A DNA stretch of 64,000 nucleotides from Alisma plantago-aquatica. Lineage: Eukaryota; Streptophyta; Magnoliopsida; Alismatales; Alismataceae. The translations under genes and the position numbers were made by a program. This document shows positions 36,757 through 50,155 of this stretch, piece after piece. A model generated the notes under the pieces. The model did no database searches and was not told where the DNA came from. It saw nothing but the letters and a program-made list of their open reading frames with translations. The stretch lies in the NCBI GenBank assembly GCA_963693085.1, contig OY856409.1:656996591-657060590 (forward strand). Direction: 5' to 3'. How positions within the stretch are numbered: the first letter of the stretch is position 1; every line of letters starts with the position of its first letter.

Positions 36757-37435
36757 CATGGTGCAGAACTTCGACTTCGTGTCGACATCGCCAGGTGTGG
36801 AAGTGGAAGTTTGTGGAAACTTCGAGGAAGTTTCGAGGAAGTTCAGACGCAAACTTCGACAAACTTCGATGCCATTTTTTGAAGAAAATGATGTGAATTT
36901 GAAGGAAACTTTAATTGAAAACTACTATATATTTTATACATCTATCTTATATATGTTAATTTAACACAAAACACAAGTCACAACTCTCTAGCCCTAGTTT
37001 CAAGGGTCAAATGTGCAATACACATATACAAATATAGTTCACCATATGTATTCTATACAATATACAGTCAAATAGTAGTTAAAACACCCTATATAGGAAA
37101 GAGTGGCAACAAACAACATAGGAGTTGATATTAGAAGTTGTGAAGAGGGTTGGAGGCAACACTTATGCCTTATATGGCCTTTGGGACACTAGTTAGGATT
37201 AATGCTCTGGGTCGTCTCAACTTTGACCAAACTTCGCCCAACTTCGAGGAAACTTCGCCAACTTCGGAGAAGTTGAGACGAAAATACACACAAAAAAGTC
37301 AACTTCGCCGACATCACTGAAACTTCGCCCCGATGTTTGGACGAGGCCAAAGTATTTGGGATTCGACTTTGCCTATGGTCGAAGTTCGAAGTTTCGGCGA
37401 AATTTCGCCAAAAATCGTCGAAGTTATGTTCCATG
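36757..37435. mobile_element. Right-arm hAT MITE (CATRG family), 679 bp
   Basis: A perfect 8-bp duplication gtttgaac flanks it (36,749-36,756 and 37,436-37,443). The ends are inverted: left CATGGTGCAGAACTTCGAC, right reading inward CATGGAACATAACTTCGAC. Subterminal AACTTCG/CGAAGTT arrays fill both ends (36,767-36,870 and 37,215-37,430). The left arm near 25,240 has the empty site, and the arm sum shifts by 687, equal to 679 plus 8. It is non-coding. Confidence 0.92.
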
Positions 37436-40400
37436 GTTTGAACCATAGTTGGCTTGATATTTTGACTAATATTTTCACTGTTCCATATTTCCTAATAAAA
37501 CCATTGTAGACAAAGCTCAATTCTTATTAGTGTCAAAGACATCTCCTTCATGAGCTCATTCAACCACTCATCAAGCTAATGCATTCCTTATAAACATGAG
37601 CACATCAAACCAAACATCGTTGTCAATTAAGACTCAAACCATATGTTCTTGTCATGGATTGGAATTAATGTTCATTTTTAACATTGTCTTGAGAGGGACG
37701 AGCTATGGTATTGCTACCTAACTTTTTGGTTCTTTTGTATACATGAGCGAAATCCAATAGAATACATTTCCACTTATTTTCTATCCTTGTACTATCACAT
37801 GAGTCTTTAATATCACTTCTAGATTATGCATATTATTTAGATAAAAATGTATAGTTGAAGTTTCTATGTTATATTTTTGGATCTCTCATGGCTTGACGTT
37901 GCACTCAAAGTGAATGGAAATGCCCATAATTATGGTCCTAGAAGATATGTAATAGAAAATTTTGAACAACTGTGGGTGTAATGTACCCGATGGCCAACCT
38001 CCAATTTGAAATTGGCCAGGAAAATCCAGTTCTCAAAAGGATTTTCTGAGTGCATAATGTCTTATACCTATTTTTAGCAACACCAAAACCCTTTGTTGCT
38101 AGGGATATATACAACCTGATACCTAATCTGGAACTAAAGAAGCTTCCTTTACATTTTCCAAAACTTCAATCATCTAACTATGTGCCTTCCAAGATGTTAA
38201 GGGGGGTTGTCAAATCTGACCATCTTATAGTTCTTATATATGACTTTTTCTAAAAGTCATGAATTATGTGGCCTACAATATTCAAGCTTCCAAACTCTTT
38301 CTCCTCTCTTCTAACCAATCTACTTTCTTTCAAACTACCATGTGTAAGTCTTTTCCTAGTGTGTATCACTAAGTTTGCTCTCTGAGAAATAAAAGTGGGC
38401 AACATTGCCTAACTCCTTGCAAGGGCACAAGAGAGTCCTCTCCCTGGGGCCCGCTTTTGTTCAACCAATTGTTCCACAAATTTGTGAGTATCACCATTTT
38501 ACTTTTTCTCTTGACAAACCCAATTGCAATTTCTTCACTAAATCAATTTTCTTGTACCATATAACGATTTGTGACAATATTTATGTAATACATCAAACCT
38601 TTTTCACTAACTTGGTTTGTAAGCATACATTGCATCATTGGAAGACATGTTAGGATACTTCCTTGGTCGCCCTACTTTGATCTTCTTCCCCCAATGCCCC
38701 TTTAAAGTGATATTAGATCATCTAATGAGGAATGTGGCCCTATTGATATTTATATGTCGATTCCCCTTGAAAAATGTGGTACTTTCAAATGAGAAAAGTA
38801 GGCTTTGGATTATTTGAGATCTTAGGGAGGGACGAACAAGTACACTAATGATAGACACTAACAAAAAGTTATACCAAAGACAAGCCAAAAGGATGTGCCA
38901 AGGAAGCCATGCCAAACTATCAAATATGGGAAAGTTTGTTCAGTATTCAACATTTCTAACCCGTGATTAGAGGTTCTGTCCAATAGGCGCTTAGCCAAAC
39001 CATTGTCGCGAGGAACCTCCCAACGGATGAAGTCACTGGGTCAGACATGGGGCGATCAGTCACACCGTGCCACACCTAGTATGCGGTGTCGTTACTCACC
39101 CCGCGCCACACCTTATAGCATGCCTTGCCTTCACAAGGCCAGTCCTAGTAGTACGTCTATTGGAAATTTTCTCTAAAATTCATCATTAAGGGAATTTGAA
39201 CATGTGATCACCTTACCGCACACCCATTACCAATTGATTTCCCTACACCAGCTGAGCTGGCCAAACCATTCAAAAGGCGTCCACTTTTTTGGTTAAGTAG
39301 TAGTGGCCAATCTATAGGAGGAATCTTAGATGAAGTGGTTGGTAAAGTGTTTTGTCATCAAGCGGGCACTTTTCCTCACGTCATCCCGCTTTATCCTTCT
39401 TTGTATGACCTGCTTAATTGCCCAATGCCCACTTAGGAGCAAGCACTTTGTTATGACATGGTACGACATGCTCAATTAGCAACGTATAAGAAATATTGAT
39501 TGCTCGATGGCTTCTATGTCACATGCTATATATGTAGAAGAAGCAAATCATAGAATAGTGTTCTTCTCCTCTATATACTGCAATTCTTTACCGTTGTTGT
39601 ACATGTTTATGTCACTCACCACCTACTGAAAATGTAGTACTTTATAGCTGACTAATAATATCCTATAGACCTATATTAATTCCACCATATAAGAGAGGTA
39701 TGACCTGCTTAATCGTCCACTTAGGAGTGCTTTGTTAAGACATTGTCCGACATGCTCAACTACAAAATTATAAAAAAAATTGATTGCTCGATGGCTTCTA
39801 TTTGTTACATGCTATACATGTACAAGAAGCAAATCATAGTATAGTGTTATTCTCCTACATATACCGCATTCTTTACCGTTGTTGTACATTTTTATGTCAA
39901 CTCACCACCTACTGAAAGTGTAGTGCTTTATAGCTGATTGATAATATCCTATAGATCTATATTAGTTCCACCGTATAGGAGAGGTATTATAGAGTACCAT
40001 GTAAACGAATTTCTTGGCTTCTATGAGTATGACAAATCTCTAAAAGTGCTATTTATTTTTATAAATTGTAATTTGTGGTGTACTATTTGGATAATTATGT
40101 AATGTAAGATACAATGTGTCCTAAAATTTTCAGTAGATTGCAATAATATGCTATAGGATATACTAATCTATTTAATGTTTAGTTATATATATGTTACCTA
40201 ATATTGTTTAGTATTTAAAAGTAAGCCATATGATGTGCTTTCATACTGTAACTCCATTAAACTTTAATATACACAAGTATTTTCGTATCATCGCCTACCT
40301 TAAACTAGTTAATATCAATCATACTAGGTTATTGCTTGTTTTTTCATTAATGTAGTTATGATGTATTACCGAATGTATATATCTACATTGTTTCATTGCA

Positions 40401-42460
40401 CAATCTAGTTTTTTAGAAAGTACTCGCTTAATTAGCTACTTCATGCTTGAGCGCTAAGGGAAGGTTGGCTGCTCGCTTTCCACAACTTTGATAGCAATTA
40501 ATGAGCAAAATCACATCAAGTGTGGTAATTACAATGTAGTCCAGTAATCATAGTTTGAAATTTCGGCGACATTGTCGAAATTTCCACAATTATTTCCATA
40601 CGATGGCATCACACATCAAAATGTACTCTCGAAACGCACTGCTCATCGAAATTTTTCTTTCTTTTTAAAGTACTATGGACTACCCAGAGCATGTTTTTTT
40701 CCACAGTTTTTTGTCTTTAAATCTGTATATTGTGCTTGCAAACTATAATGACTTAATTCATTGACTTCACCAATAAAAATTGAGATCAAAATTCTCCATC
40801 AAAATCCCCATCAAAACAGTTCAAGGTCCTTCATTCACACGTGAGGAGACCCCATCCCCACATATCCAATATTAAATATTATTGCGTATTTGAGTAGATT
40901 TATGCTATTAGATAATTCTGGTAAAATTTCATAAATTAACTTGTTAATTTTGCCATCGAAACGTTAGGAACGCATTTGTCGAAATTTCCATCAAAATTTC
41001 AGTTAATTTCTATTTTCGCAGCCACCGAGGCGACATCAAAATCGGACATTTTCTTCCTTGTAAATAATTACATGTCTAAGTATATGTACAAGTATATGTC
41101 TAGCTTACTAAAATATTTACACCATGATGTAGGACTTTGACTTTGTGGTGACTTCGCCATGTGTGGAAGTAGAAGTTTATGGAAACTTTGAGGATGTTCA
41201 GATGTAAACTTTGATAAAATTGATGTCAATTTGTTGAAGATGATGATGTGAATTTGAAGGAAATTTTGATTAGAAGCTTCTATTTATACTGTAATTGTAT
41301 GTTACATATGTTAATTTAAGACAATACAATTCACGACTCTAGCTCTAGGTAGGCTGATAGTACAATGTGCACTTGTAGTTCCAAGGATCATTTATGCAAT
41401 ACAAATATATAAATACAAGTTACCATACGTCCTCCATACAATATGTAGTCAAATAGTACTTACAACCATGGTTCTAAAAATTGACGATGTTGGGCGATGT
41501 TTTGCCGATGTTGTCAATGTCGACAGGTGGCGAAGTCGAAGCCTGGATAAGTCGACTTGGTCACAATCTCGGCCCGATTTTCCCCCAACATCGGCGATGT
41601 TGGCTTGACGCAGTTCATTTTTGCCACAATGTTGTCGATGTTGTCGATTAATCCCCGATGTTGACGACATCAAGCCAATATTTAGATGGCCACAATCAGC
41701 ACACTCAAGTGTGCTACTCGCGTATTATTTTAGCAAGAGGAGTACTTGAATTGGCTTCTCACTTCACTCCTTAGTGAATTGAAGAGTGGTGTGTGTTGGG
41801 AACTTGGTGTTTTGACTTGTTTGAGTGTTGGAGCTTGAGGAGGCACCCCTTGTGCTTGTATTTGAAAAGAAAGTTGCTATTATGTAGTTAATCTACTCTT
41901 TACAATTCTAATATCTACTTTTTGACTTGTGAATCTTGTGTTGTGATGAAAACTCATGATCATGGTATCAAAAAGCGGGAAGCAGGAGGCGTGCGGACAG
42001 CACCTTATTACTGATTAAGCGGTAGGCGGGTGATTAAGTGGGCGATTTTTGAAAATCGGGTGTCTAAATTTTATATATTTTTATAAAAAATTACACGTGT
42101 TGACTCAAGGTCAATTAGGTCAATGTTGACTCACGTCTAAATTGACTAAACCCGTGTTTTGATGATGACTAACAATTCCACATATTGGTGTCTAATGTTT
42201 CTACTTGAGTGATTTCAGATTAGGTATAGACACACTCCAAATGCCCTAACTTGCGCATATCAAATTGGAGAAAAGACAAGTCAAAGTCAATACAAGTGCA
42301 CGTTTTTGTAATATGATGTATATCCATTAGAATCATGTTGTAAATCACTTGTAATGATTGTATGACTTGTAATTAAGCTTAGAAAAATATTAGGAGCACT
42401 TAGATCGAATATTAGAGCACTTTAGATGCAACTTTGAAAATTGATTACAGGCACTTTGTC

Positions 42461-42685
42461 GGTCGAGTTTTCCAGCCTGAAAACTCGACCGATCAATCCT
42501 TGATCAATTTTCTAAAGATTGCATCGGTCGAGTTGTGTTTACACAGAACTCGACCGATCAAGTAACTGACCATTTCGATTCCTAATGGTCGGTCGAGTTT
42601 TGTTAGGACAAACTCGACTGATCATTTGAGTATCGGCCTTGTCGTTTACTTGATCGGTCGAGTTACCCTTATAGAAACTCGACCG
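42461..42685 (+). promoter_or_regulatory. Four hairpin palindromes upstream of LTR TATA box
   Basis: Four inverted pairs share arms CGGTCGAGTT...AACTCGACCG: 42,461-42,492, 42,526-42,556, 42,590-42,620 (one arm base changed to CGACTG) and 42,655-42,685. Loops differ in sequence. Palindrome clusters at this LTR position are known in Sireviruses and thought to be promoter elements. Confidence 0.75.
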
Positions 42686-42822
42686 ATTGCACTGTACGGA
42701 AAAGTGCAGAAAAGTGCTTCTAGCCGTTGTGGAGTTGCAACAAGTGAAAATATATCCGTTGCAAGCCACAAAACGGCTAGTTTTCGGCCCCAAGTGTTCC
42801 CAAAGGCCAAAGGCATCCCCAG

Positions 42823-42833
42823 CTATAAATAGG
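42823..42833 (+). promoter_or_regulatory. TATA box of the Sirevirus-like LTR
   Basis: CTATAAATAGG, a near-ideal plant TATA box, lies about 140 bp after the last palindrome and about 870 bp before the LTR end. It fixes the LTR as plus-oriented. Confidence 0.7.
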
Positions 42834-44849
42834 ACCCCTTGGGCTTCATTCCAAGGTTGAGCATTCATTGCAAACTCTATGTGAGGTTCCTATTCTATAG
42901 TTGAGTGCTTCCTACAGCCTCCTCTCTCTCTCTAAGTTTAATCACTTGCTACATCCATTAGAGTGAGTAGGAAATCTGTAAGAGAGCTAGTCCAACATGT
43001 ATATCTTGTGAGGCTCTCATTTCCACCACCTCCCCATCTCTCATTTCAACCATGAAGATGAAGGTTCTCTCTCTTGTCCAAGAGAGGTGAAGAAGAACAA
43101 GGGAAGGAGTCCCTTGGTGAAGATCAAGGCTAAAGACTTGGAGCTAGAGTGGGTAAGCCCTTGGAGAAGGCAGAAGACTAAAGCTCAAGTGGGTAAGACC
43201 TTGGTGGAAGCTTCTCCGAGCGAAGGGGAAGTCAAAGGCGGAAGATCCAAGAAGAGTAGGTAATTCCTACAAGGTTGAAGACTTGTGCAAGAGTAGGTAA
43301 GTCCTTGGAAGAAGGCGGAAGACTCCTTGCAAAGTGGGTAAGTCCTTGGTAAGGTTGAAGACTCTTTGTATTGGATAGGTAAGTCCTTTGGTTGGTCATG
43401 TATTGTATGTCTTATGAATGAATATAAGAGTGCAATAGTTTGGAAGTCCTAGAGGTTGACCTCTCTAGGCAAGTGGACTGACACACTTCTAGTTTGAAGT
43501 GTGGAACCACTCTAAATAGCTTGTCTCTTGGTGCATGTTCAATCTCTCTCATCCTTGCTATGCATGTTTTAGTTGCACTCAAATTACCGATTTAGCAATC
43601 TTATCTTGTCATATATCTTGAAGGTTTAATGAGTTTTGTTTAAGTGCTTTCAGCTCTATTCACCCCCCTCTAGAGCATCTAATCACCCATCTAGGATCCA
43701 ACAACACGTATGTGTATATACAAAATTCAATTTTAAGATGTATGTTGAGACTCACATGAAATGATTTAAAGAAACCCCAAGAACTTAAGTTGTTTGTATT
43801 TTGAATTCTAAAAGAATCAAAAGACAAAAAGATTGGGAACTTTTATAGTAAGCAATTTTTACAGTTGCAGTAGCCTAGTCTAAGAATGGACTTCACGGGT
43901 TCACATGCAAAGATGTCCTAAGTTACCTAATTCTGAACTATTGACCATTAGACATACATAGAGTCTACAAGTCAGAAGTCAGTAGTTAGTACTCAGTAAC
44001 TGCAAAAAGTCACAGAGGCTGAGATTGTTCATTAGGAATTTATTTAGATACACAACAGCAATTAATATAAATACACGACTAGATATTCAAGAAAGTGATA
44101 AACATAGAAGCATTAATAGAACAAGGTACTAAAGGATAAACGTTGACAGGTTGCATCAGTTAATCGAATTACCAGATATAGAGGAAGGCCCCAAGCTCAA
44201 GAATAGATAATGAGCAAAGAGATTAAAAAAAATAATAGGGAGACGGTTGTTCTAGGAAGGAAGCACACTTCAAAACATGTTTCGTACCCGTGTATTGGAC
44301 ACTCGTACTCCATGGACACGCCTAAATACATATTGGATGATTTTCCAGCAGTGTCCAACATTTTTTTGTTTCTTACAGGTGGACACGGCCTGGACACACC
44401 TGGACATGGCCAGGACCATTTTCAACCCACAAAAAAACAGGCTCGCCTCTCCACTAATGCTAATCGCATAACTACGCAGCCAAACATGTCTTCTATAGAT
44501 CCAATCTATCTCTATTTGCAAGAAGGCAACATTTGTATTCTTGCCTTTCTTATCGCATATCTAAGTTTAGAGCAGCAACAACTGTCTCCCTATTCTTGTT
44601 TTTTTTTAATCGCTCGGCTCATTTATCTATTCTTGGGCTTGGGGCCTTCCACTATATCTGGCAAACCAATTAACTGATGCAACCTGTCAACCTTCATCCT
44701 TTAGTACCTTGTTTAATTAATGCTTCTATGTTTATCACTTTCTTGAATATCTAGTTGTGCATTTATATTAATTGTTGTGGTGTATCTAAATTAATTGTTG
44801 TGGTGTTTCTAAATAAATTCCTAGTGAATAGTCTCAGTCTCTTAGAATT

Positions 44850-45219
44850 TGTTAACGAGAGAGAAGGAAGACGAACAACATTGGCGGCTGTAAGGTGCAG
44901 CTCTTGTGTGTGAGGGCAATAGCTGTCTCACTCCTTTTTATATATTAGGGTAAGATACAAGGTGGTACAAAGGAGTAAAACCTAGAAAAACAATAAAACA
45001 ACAGGTATAATAAAAATAGTGACATGGCACAGATCGTCGGTTTCCGCCTCTGACGTTCTGTCGATAACATCGACATGGATGTCGATGGTATCGACGGACT
45101 GTTGTCCGGTAGCTGTGATAATCTCGATACCATCGACATGGATGTCGATGGTATCGACAGAATGATGTCTGTCACTATGACTATCTCGATACCATCGACA
45201 GGAAGCAGGTTGTTTCACA
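44850..45219 (-). repeat. copia-1 3' LTR (370 bp)
   Basis: In element orientation it begins TGTGAAACAACC and ends TCTCGTTAACA. It carries TCGATACCATCGAC/GTCGATGGTATCGA hairpins. Relative to the 5' LTR it lacks 21 bp that form one hairpin arm near the LTR start. Confidence 0.93.
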
Positions 45220-45228
45220 CTCCCCCTC
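45220..45228 (-). promoter_or_regulatory. copia-1 polypurine tract
   Basis: GAGGGGGAG on the minus strand directly before the 3' LTR. It overlaps the pol stop codon, as is usual in copia elements, and would prime plus-strand DNA synthesis. Confidence 0.85.
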
Positions 45229-48200
45229 AAGCTGGAGAGTACACATCGTGTATGCCCAGCTTGCCACATAATTTCTGAAAAGTTGCCGGACCCAAAGGCT
45301 TTGTCAAGATATCCGCCAGTTGATCTTCAGACTTGACATATGGCGTCACAATAGTGCCATCCTTGATTTGATCACGAATAAAATGGCAATCAACTTCTAT
45401 ATGCTTTGTACGCTCATGAAAGACAGGATTATTGGCAATATGTATAGCAGACTGGTTGTCACACTTGAGCTCCATAGAAGGCATAATAGTGATTTTTAAC
45501 TCAGAGAGAACGGATTTGACCCATTGTAGTTCACAACATGCATGAGCCATAGCACGGTATTCAGCCTCAGTACTGGATCTGGCTACCACATTCTGCTTTT
45601 TGTTTTTCCAAGTAATCAAATGGTCACCTAGGAAAGTACAATAGCCTGATGTAGATTTTCTATCAATATGATCACCAGCCCAATCTGCATCTGAGTACCC
45701 AGTGAGAGTCAAAGTAGATGGAGGCACCTTGGGTTTGGAATATGTGATCCCTTTACCTGGAGCACTCTTCAGATATCTCAAAATCCGGCAAACTGCTGTC
45801 CAGTGTGACTGTCGTGGTGAGTGCATATGTTGACTCACAACTCCTACAGCAAAGGAAATGTTGGGTCGTGTAACAGTCAGATATATTAGCTTGCCAACTA
45901 TTCTTTTGTAATATCTTGGATCTGCGTACTCAACATCATCAACCGTCTCCTTGGTGTGATAATCCATAGGAGTAGATACCGGTTTAGATCCAGTCATGCC
46001 TGTCTCCTGTAGTAAGTCCAGCACATATTTCCTCTGAGATAGATTGACACCTGCATGAGATCTAAGCACCTCAATGCCTAGAAAATATCTCAGTTTACCC
46101 AGATCCTTCGTTTGGAAGTGTCGCTGCAACCCTTCCTTCACATGAGATATGCCTGCAGAATCACTCCCAGTTATGACTATGTCATCAACATATACTGCCA
46201 TAATGATAGAACCACCTGAAGAGTTAGAGTAGAATAAGGAGTGGTGATAATCCATAGGAGTAGATATCGGTTTAGATCCAGTCATGCCTGTCTCCTGTAG
46301 TAAGTCCAGCACATATTTCCTCTGAGATAGATTGACACCTGCATGAGATCTAAGCACCTCAATGCCTAGAAAATATCTCAGTTTACCCAGATCCTTCGTT
46401 TGGAAGTGTCGCTGCAACCCTTCCTTCACACGAGATATGCCTGCAGAATCACTCCCAGTAATGACTATGTCATCAACATATACTGCCATAATGATAGAAC
46501 CACCTGAAGAGTTAGAGTAGAATAAGGAGTGATCAGTCATAGAGTGAGAAAAGCCCATCTGGAGTACAACCTCCCTGAACTTGGCAAACCACACTCGAGG
46601 AGACTGTTTCAAACCATATATGGCTTTCTTCAATTTACAGACCTTCTGACACTCCCCCTGAGCGAAAAACCCAGGAGGTTGCTCCATATATACCTCTTCC
46701 TGGAGGTCACCATGTAGAAAGGCATTCTTAACATCAAGCTGAAATAGGGGCCAATCAAAAGTAGTAGCCAAAGAAATAATAATTCGCACAGAATTTAGAC
46801 GAGCTACTGGAGAAAAAGTCTCAAAGAAATCAACTCCATAGGTCTGTGTGTAGCCTTTTGCCACCAATCTAGCCTTCAACCTCTCAACAGATCCATCCAG
46901 ATTATGTTTGATGGTGAAGACCCATCGGCAACCCACAACTTTCTTCGTTGTAGGTAGTGCAACAAGATCCCATGTGTCATTATGCAAAAGAGCTGACATT
47001 TCAATCTGCATTGCCTGTTTCCAGCCACTGTCCTTCATAGCATCATAGTGATTCCTTGGTATATCAACAGAATCAATCCCAATAGAAAATGTGCGGGCAT
47101 GCTTAGATAAGTGGGACAGACAACACACATTTGTAATAGGATGGCTAATAGTACAAGAACGAGTACCTTTCCTAACAGCAATACGAAGGTCAAGATCTGA
47201 TGCTTCTCCAGGAATCCCATGAGTAGAAGACGAAGATGAACGCTCAGAGACTGGTGTCGCTACCATTTCTGGTTCTGGTCTGCCTCGCCTACTATAAACA
47301 TGTGGGTAATGCTCAATAACATGCATGTCTGTTGCTTGCTCATCCGGAATAAAAGTATAATTATGGATGATGTGTGGCTCTCCCTCACTCTGCACAGATG
47401 GTGCCACTCTATCACTCTGAAAAACTGATGGCACTCCCTCTCTCAATTTCTCCCCCTTACTTATAGCATCAGAGAAATATGGAGTGGTCTCATGGAAGAT
47501 AACATCCCTAGACACAAACATCCGACGAAGACTAGGACAGTAACACTTGTATCCTTTGCTAGTACTAGAGTAGCCAAGGAATAAGGTTTTAACAGACCTA
47601 GGAGAAAGCTTGTCAGCTTTAGGGTCAACATGATGGACAAAGGAAGTGCAACCAAACACTCTAAGGGGAAGAGAAAAAGGCTTGTCCGTGGGTCGTAACA
47701 TAGAAAAGGGAGTTTGTCCTTTAAGAACCGAGGATGGTTGTCTATTAATTAAGAAGCAAGCAGTTAAAAGAGCTTCAGACCAGAATTTCTTAGGTACATT
47801 GGATTGGAACATAATAGATCGAGCAATATCAAGATGGCAATTTTTCCGCTCAGCCACCCCATTCTGCTGAGGGGTGTAAGGACACGATGTGCGATGGATC
47901 ATACCTACAGAACTGCAAAAATCAGACATGGCCTTTTGGACATACTCTAAAGCATTATCAGATTGAAGAATTTTTATATTGCAGTCAAACTGGACTTTTA
48001 TTTCAGTGTGGAAATGTTTCACAATAGATAGTACAGACTCTCGACTTTTGAGAAGATAGATCCATGTCATTCGAGAAAAATCATCCACAAAGGAAATAAA
48101 GTAACGAAAACCATTATAACTCTGGTCTTTGACAGGACCCACACATCACTATGGACTAACTCAAAAGGACAAGAAGCTCGTTTATTGACACGACTGGGAT

Positions 48201-48342
48201 AAGATAACCTATGATGCTTTCCCAACTGACATGACTGACACTCTAAAGATGACAGTTGAGACAACTCTAGTTCCAACTTACGCAGGCTCTCTAAGGAAGG
48301 ATGTCCATATCTGCAATGCCATAGTAAGGGGAAACCACTCAA
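45227..48342 (-). pseudogene. copia-1 pol: integrase, reverse transcriptase, RNase H
   Basis: Domains in order: GAG-pre-integrase (LWHCRYGHPS ... CQSCQLGKHH), integrase core with the expected acidic residues (FVDDFSRMTW, QSDNALEY, GVAERKN), RT from CRWVFTIKHN with QLDVKNAFLHGDL and YVDD, and RNase H (SDADWAGD ... ARSSTEAEYRAMA, CDNQSAIHIA). The frame is open for 971 codons from 48,142 to the stop at 45,227. It is separated from the pre-integrase part by one missing base near 48,140 (TGTGGG where TGGGG is expected). A 288-bp in-frame tandem duplication repeats the RT catalytic core, so the protein would be abnormal. The family product copies element RNA into DNA and integrates it. Confidence 0.92.
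45956..46531 (-). repeat. 288-bp tandem duplication in RT, two YVDD boxes
   Basis: Two nearly identical 288-bp copies (45,956-46,243 and 46,244-46,531) differ at only about three sites seen by eye. Each encodes 96 residues including the catalytic YVDD (46,181-46,192 and 46,469-46,480). The repeat keeps the frame. The second copia at 60.4 kb has a single copy, so the duplication is private to this element or its recent lineage. Confidence 0.92.
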
Positions 48343-48369
48343 CAGGACGGATGGAGCGGGAGCAGATAC

Positions 48370-49743
48370 TTAGCGAGGCAGACTGTCACCATGGAAAAGG
48401 TAGAGATCACCTTTCCTAGGTCCCCCACCAATCGTCCTCATACTCTTGAGATCCTGTAATACAAAACAAGAAGGACCAAATGTTATTGTACATTTTACAG
48501 TGTCAATCAGTTTTGCAACAGAAAGAAGATTAAAAGGAAATTCAGGCACAAAGTGTACAGATTTGAGATCAATCTTGGGTGTTAGAGGGACAGATCCACT
48601 AGCTAACACTCTCCTCACGGAACCATCTGCCAGTGTAACAGATTTGTGAGGAATATACGAGTCAATAGAGTGGAGCAATCTCCTCATACCAGTCATGTGT
48701 TGTGACGCGCCAGAATCAACTACCCAAGATGATGTAGAGCCAGAAGAAATGAGGGATGTAGCCTGATTACCCGCAGTAGATGCCAGGTTTACTGACGATG
48801 ATGATGATGATCCCATACTCATGTGTTGTGTAGCCTGAATAAACCGATCATACTCCTCCTGAGTAAGAGTGATATCCGTTCCAGAAGTAGGTCCCACAAC
48901 AGAAGAAGAAGAGGAATCTGTAGTAGTGGCATAATGAGTTGTCCCCACAGGTGGTGCAGCAGGTCTCCCATGTTTCTTCCAGCACTTCTCCACTGTATGT
49001 CCCAATTTGTCACAGAAGGTGCACTTAGGACGTGTCCTACGTCCTCGGCCCATACCAGTGCGTCCCCCTCGCACTGCAGCAGCTACGGATGCATGAGACT
49101 CCCCAGAAGATATAACAGGATCAGGGGTAGCAGACTTGGACTCAAAGATGGATTGTTGTATTCTTGAATAGGCTTCCACAAAACCGGGTAATTTATCAGA
49201 AGCCAAAATGACACTCGGGCGGATCCGCACGAAGGGTTAATCCCGGATAAAAATTTTTGCCGTAACTAGATCGTCCCTGTCCTTGATCTGTTCAGCGACA
49301 GTTACTGGATGATAATAGCTCAGTTCTTGAGAAAGTGCCTGAATAGCTCCAAAGTACTCCTCAAGAGATTTGTCACCCTGCCTCTCAGCAAACAAACGAT
49401 CATAGATCATGAATTGGCGAAGCGCATTTTTTTCTTGAGAATAATGCTGCTTCACTGCGTCCCATATCTCCTTAGTTGTTGAATAGAACATGAACCTTGC
49501 CGCAATAGTAGGTTCCATGTTGTTCCACAACCAAGTCTTTACCAGACTATCATGACGCTTCCATTCAGCATATCCTTTGTCAATAGAGGCCAGAGGACCT
49601 GAGTCAACATGTCCCGCCTTGTCACGAGACTCCAGGACAGTGTGGACGGCATTCATCCGTAGAAGAAAATTCTTCCCGTCGAGCTTGATGGAGGTGATAG
49701 GTGACACCTCGTTGTAGATCATAGGTGTCTTGATATCCCCCAT
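48370..49743 (-). pseudogene. copia-1 gag and protease, frameshifted
   Basis: The gag ATG is at 49,743 (MGDIKTP), matching the start in the 58.8-kb copia. Seen: a UBN2-type gag region, a CX2CX4HX4C zinc knuckle (CTFCDKLGHTVEKC) and a retroviral-type protease with WVVDSGASQHMTG (active-site DSG). An extra A in a run near 49,250 shifts the frame (AKIFIRD then stop at 49,237), a compensating change follows by about 49,220, and an in-frame TAA at 48,370-48,372 ends the frame before the pre-integrase domain. Gag would form the particle and protease would cleave the polyprotein. Confidence 0.88.
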
Positions 49744-50143
49744 TATAGAACGGTACTGTGTGACGGGTTGATACACGCCACAAGGAAGACTGAGGTGACG
49801 GAGAGATACACGTCACCCAAGAAACAAAGAGAAATGTGTTACTGACGCATTCATAGCCTCAAGATGATTTTCCTAATCACACATGGAGGATGTGTGACTA
49901 GGAGAATAACTGTAGAGAGACTAGTCTTCTGGTTTATATTTTAGATCGTCGTTGGATTACCCGAAGATCCTCAAGGCGGCGGATTACGGCTGCACGCCGT
50001 ACGGCGGCTCAGCCGCAGCTACTGCTGTCGGTGCCGCGGTGAGAAGATTCGGAGGAAGGAAGGGGAAGATCCGGCGGGCAAGAAGGAATAAGGAGGAAGA
50101 GACGGCGGGCGGTGGAGAGAGACGGCGATCTAGAGCAAACCTT

Positions 50144-50155
50144 GCTCTGATACCA
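50144..50155 (-). promoter_or_regulatory. copia-1 primer-binding site
   Basis: TGGTATCAGAGC on the minus strand directly follows the 5' LTR. It is complementary to the 3' part of plant initiator-Met tRNA and is the standard copia minus-strand primer site. Confidence 0.95.

Larger units (their letters stand above)
42098..43703 (+). mobile_element. Sirevirus-like solo LTR, 1,606 bp
   Basis: It starts TGTTGACTCA and ends GGATCCAACA, flanked by a perfect 5-bp duplication acacg (42,093-42,097 and 43,704-43,708). The left arm near 14,828-14,832 is empty; the arm sum shifts by 1,611, equal to 1,606 plus 5. A run of palindromic motifs lies upstream of a TATA box, and CTATTCACCCCCCTCTAGAG near the 3' end is a phrase commonly seen in LTRs of Sirevirus (Maximus/SIRE) copia elements. 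No internal domain remains, so it presumably arose by LTR-LTR recombination. Confidence 0.85.
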
